Notes under the pieces: generated by a model | Told to the model about the DNA's origin: nothing | What the model saw: only the letters and a program-made list of their open reading frames with translations | Databases searched by the model: none | Part shown: positions 61,749-64,000 of the stretch, piece by piece | Position numbering within the stretch: position 1 is the first letter of the stretch | How the letters are laid out: every line of letters starts with the position of its first letter | Made by a program: the position numbers and the translations under genes | From: Stercorarius parasiticus | Taxonomy: Eukaryota; Chordata; Aves; Charadriiformes; Stercorariidae | NCBI GenBank assembly: GCA_013396915.1 | Contig: VWZL01002051.1 | Span: 1-64,000 of the forward strand | Length of the DNA: 64,000 nucleotides | Direction: 5' to 3'

Positions 61749-61797
61749 ACGTATATATATGTCTATATGTGTGTATAAATGTGTATATATACATACC
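61749..61797. repeat. TA/TG-rich simple repeat
   Basis: An interrupted mixture of TATATA and TGTG units, alternating purine and pyrimidine for most of its length. It is a decayed microsatellite that might vary in length between individuals. Confidence 0.7.
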
Positions 61798-64000
61798 ACA
61801 TCTTTTCTGTGACTACAGGATTTTGCTGTTTTGTATTACTGACGATTGCCATGAAGGGGAGGATTGCTCTAAGATTTTAAATTTGAAGTCAGGAATTACA
61901 GTTTGAGAATGAATGTTGCAGCATTCTTATAGTTTGTTGTTAATAAAAGGATAGGGCATTTCCTGTGCCAAGTAGTTACAGCTTTCTTCTGTGTTTCCAC
62001 ATACTCTGGGGATCACTGAAAATCAGAGATTTTTTCAGTGCCCATTTGTCTTGAAATTGCATGACTATTTAGACATGCCTTAAAGAAGAAGTATGAATAT
62101 TAGATTGGACTGAATAGCAGACATTTTAATTATTTTTTTAAAATGTTTTGTTCCAAATAAGAATGAAACTGGAATTTTAAAATTTGGTCTTTGTCTGAAA
62201 ATGCCCAATTCCCCTGCTGCAGGCTGGTGACATTGACATTCTTGTCAGTTTCCCTGCTAATAGTATCTGTGAAATTGACATGAATGTCTGATTTCACGGA
62301 AGAGCCACTTGGGACTGGCAAGATCTGTGGCCCCTGTGTGCATTGTGCCATTAGAGACCTGGGCCGCCTATCTCATAACTGACAAGCATAGTGTATGCCC
62401 ACACTCTGCAGTTAGGAGGCGGTTGTAATGGCATTTTGACTTAAGTGTGCAGCATGTAAACCTGATCTTTGGTTAGAGCTAGAGCTTCTTTAAACTGCAG
62501 CCTCACAGCTCCCTGGAAACTCGAAGGCCCTTTGCTCTGAGAGGCAGATGCTGATTGGTGCCAGGGAGGTTTTCTCAGGCTTGTGTGGTAGCAACAAGCA
62601 GGTTCCAGCATCACTGTAGGCTGACAACATTTCGTAGACGGACCTACCAAAGTGACTGCTGCTGGGTAGGAAAGCTGGAGTAAATCTGTTCTGGATTGGG
62701 TAGAAGTATAGGAAACCTGGTATTTTTGGAATGAAATATGTTTAAGCTTAATGATGCAATACTTTTGAATATAGCTGAAAAGATTAACATGGATGTCTGA
62801 ACATCAGTCATCTACTGTTAACGTAATGCCATTTATCACTTGAAATGCTTTTGGTCACATTCAACTAGAAAAGATACTAGTATGAAATGTGTGAAATAAA
62901 GGAAAGGTAACACCAAAGTTACCTTTTCATTATCAGTTCAAAATTGCTTTTCCTAAAAGAAAGAGTGAGAATCTGGAATATTGTTGGTGATCGTCAAACT
63001 ATGTTTCTGAAAAGCTTCTTTTCACTTCTAGAGAGGCATTCCTTAACTAACAGTATAGCAAATACTTCTATCTGTGGTTTTACATATTTTAACAGAATGG
63101 GCCCTCAGCTATTGTCCCTTTGCATGTTCAGTTAACAAAATGATCAGAAACTTAGAGAGTAAATAGTGCGTGTAGGCATCTAGGCATCGCATTGTTCCTT
63201 AAAGGCAGTCTGCCCAATACAAAATAAATGGATCTTGGCTGTGAAATAGATAACATTTTCCTGGTGCAATCAGCCTGCATCAAAAGGGAAGCTGCCAAGA
63301 TTTACGAAACCATTTAATACAAAGAAGAGTTCCTCTGGCAGAATTGAGAATGCAAGGCAAAACCACATTTCTTTACTTGCAGTTTTGCCACAAATTAAAA
63401 TTTCAGAAAGTTTGTAACTGGTAGACTTTGACTCTTAGTGGTATATCATCACATTTATGCACTATTTCAAGTCACCTGTCTGTGAAGGCTAGTTATGACT
63501 CTGATATAGCAGTATTCAGGAGCTTATAAGCATGTTCAGTGTTTCATTGTGAATAGTCAGTTGATTTCTGTTTTCTTTCCGTATTAACCTCCTCCGACCT
63601 ATAAATTTTATCAGCATACATCAGAACATTTCTATTGCACCCTGCCATTCCAAGAATTTTCAAGAATTATAAATACATAAGTATTTTCTTGTATGTTACT
63701 AGCATCAGTTTTTCTACATGGAAAATTACAGGTTTGTTTGTCAGCTGGTATGTAATGTCCCGGTGTCATTAACTCCCACCAAATATCTTTCTACAAATAT
63801 CTTTAGTTGAAATATTACAGAGCCGGTGCTTATTTATTAACCAACGTCTTGTGTAATAAAAATAAAAAACCACCCTTTTTTAAAGTAAATGCTTATTTCA
63901 AATTAAAACTAAAAAAAATGGAATGTTTAGAAAGTTTGTTTCAAGTGGTATGACTAAAAATTGGTATTTAATTTTTTCTATGAGTTTACCTATGCAGTTT

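Larger units (their letters stand above)
40786..64000 (+). other. C8orf34: First 23.2 kb of a long C8orf34 intron
   Basis: From GTAACT at 40786 to the window end I find no exon that continues the frame. The expected next exon would enter at phase 1 and complete a codon starting with G. The stretch holds minus-strand CR1 pieces (41658-41875, 51401-51700), plus-strand CR1 pieces (54843-55234, 60385-60738), an ancient CR1/L3-like 3' end (50040-50175), a solo LTR (47152-47691), a CTCF-type motif (57624-57637) and small simple repeats. The remaining sequence is AT-rich with no recognised feature. A short exon missed by eye is possible. Confidence 0.7.

Noticed and set aside
1..64000. tRNA, rRNA, microRNA, CRISPR or bacterial operon structures
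   Set aside because: No tRNA-like A and B boxes with cloverleaf, no long fold-back of precursor size and no regularly spaced repeats were seen by eye; a covariance-model search was not possible.

Overview
The window looks like a piece of a bird genome, assembled scaffold sequence containing a single N. The evidence is the AT-rich intronic background, many CR1 retrotransposon fragments ending in the avian ATTCTATG-type 3' tail, a solo LTR resembling the common avian ERVL-class LTRs, and split exons with GT-AG junctions. No bacterial, phage or plasmid features and no CRISPR arrays were seen. Nearly all the short open frames in the window are chance frames in introns.

The only gene I can support is C8orf34 (VEST1, vestibule-1 protein), on the + strand. 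Six internal coding exons lie at 4015-4162, 5165-5296, 13769-13897, 28356-28384, 35442-35611 and 40619-40785. They join into one uninterrupted frame of 258 codons plus one base. All six splice acceptors are AG and all six donors are GT. The first encodes most of a PKA-RII/DPY30-type dimerization-docking helix pair. The later ones encode basic, serine-rich, glutamine-rich and acidic low-complexity segments. One exon is only 29 bp. The start codon exon should lie before the window and the C-terminal exons after it, because I see neither in the 4.0 kb upstream nor in the 23.2 kb downstream of the outermost exons.

Layout: 1-1838 is a nested cluster of CR1 pieces in both orientations. It includes what looks like a CR1 5' UTR and ORF1 start, and a 213-bp exact duplication around the N that is probably an assembly error. 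1839-4014 is upstream intron. 4015-40785 is the exon-bearing part, with introns of 1.0, 8.5, 14.5, 7.1 and 5.0 kb. 40786-64000 is the first part of a long intron. The introns carry CR1 copies of different ages: very old CR1/L3-like remnants at 15490-16490 and 50040-50175, degraded copies at 7195-8446 and 36525-37280, and a relatively young copy at 22140-23593 whose reverse transcriptase is dead by mutation and internal deletion. They also carry the solo LTR at 47152-47691.

The most useful non-coding signals are a near-perfect CTCF core motif at 57624-57637, an inverted pair of POU octamer-like sites at 34985-35007, paired CACGTG boxes at 10697-10709 and a 10-bp-arm hairpin at 30238-30262. I found no evidence of an undescribed multigene system; the window is a long-intron vertebrate gene with ordinary avian repeats.
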